Source of the DNA: Defluviicoccus sp.
Lineage (GTDB): Bacteria; Pseudomonadota; Alphaproteobacteria; MPNO01
Reading direction: 5' to 3'
DNA length: 50,188 bases
Assembly: GCA_028820505.1 (NCBI GenBank)
Contig: JAPPIT010000078.1
Coordinates: 1-50,188 of the forward strand
The position numbers and the translations under genes are program-made. Positions 50,136 through 50,188 of this stretch are shown one piece after another. The stretch's first letter is position 1; each line of letters starts with the position of its first letter. The notes beneath the pieces are model-generated. The model had not been told where the DNA came from, made no database searches, and saw nothing but the letters and a program-made list of their open reading frames with translations.

Positions 50136-50188
50136 CGTCATGCCCGGACTTGTTCCGGGCATCCACGTCCCTCCGCCGCCTCGCCCGT
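50136..50188. repeat. Palindromic intergenic repeat, copy 2 (truncated by window end)
   Basis: The sequence GTCATGCCCGGACTTGTTCC and what follows matches the reverse complement of the repeat at 1-103, including the GCCGCCTCGCCC interior. It lies 47 bases past the SDR stop, so it is intergenic. The window stops inside it. Confidence 0.85.

Noticed and set aside
1-50188. CRISPR array, prophage, transposase, riboswitch or biosynthetic gene cluster
   Set aside because: I found no regularly spaced repeats, integrase or transposase genes, phage structural genes, known riboswitch cores, or modular synthase genes.

Overview
The window is about 50 kb of GC-rich, densely coded bacterial chromosome with one tRNA gene and no phage, plasmid, CRISPR or insertion-sequence genes. 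It looks like an alphaproteobacterium. The signs are an NDUFA12-type complex I protein, a DUF2155 protein, an RNase E with a long acidic insertion in its S1 domain, bcp next to glnE, and the order rne - amidase - PBP1A - prfB. I cannot name the genus. Both ends of the window lie inside copies of one palindromic intergenic repeat, in opposite orientations, so these may be assembly breakpoints.

Region 1 (0.2-15.1 kb) is mostly core. A FemAB-like protein faces an operon of NDUFA12, mlaD, a methyltransferase and a DUF2155 protein. The opposing operon aroQ-accB-accC-aat covers dehydroquinase, the biotin part of acetyl-CoA carboxylase and the N-end-rule transferase. An ornithine/lysine decarboxylase gene follows, with a palindrome over its predicted -35 box. 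Then come a ScsC/DsbA-like protein, a BepA-like metalloprotease, a degenerate gamma-glutamyltransferase-like lipoprotein, an aminotransferase and RNase E.

Region 2 (15.1-25.1 kb) contains the most unusual locus. Between rne and the cell-wall block (amidase, PBP1A, frameshifted prfB) sits a three-gene unit. It encodes three fused, nearly identical RidA domains and two small related proteins. RidA proteins work as homotrimers with active sites between subunits, so this polypeptide may be a one-chain trimer. A flavin monooxygenase-like protein, a hotdog thioesterase and an HtrA-like protein lacking the whole catalytic triad follow.

Region 3 (25.1-39.1 kb) is housekeeping: bcp-glnE, a large AsmA-like protein, tyrS, a polysaccharide deacetylase, anmK, an orphan AbrB/VapB-like protein coupled to an alpha/beta hydrolase, and cysteine desulfurase - ferredoxin - mnmA followed by tRNA-Met(CAT). 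The last group links sulfur mobilisation to tRNA thiolation.

Region 4 (39.1-50.1 kb) looks like accessory catabolism: an acyl-CoA dehydrogenase, an SMP-30 lactonase, two Rieske oxygenases flanking a benzoylformate-decarboxylase-like ThDP enzyme, a TRAP transporter operon headed by an amidohydrolase, and an atypical short-chain dehydrogenase. An oxidative route for aromatic or related organic acids is likely, but no electron-transfer reductase for the oxygenases is in the window.
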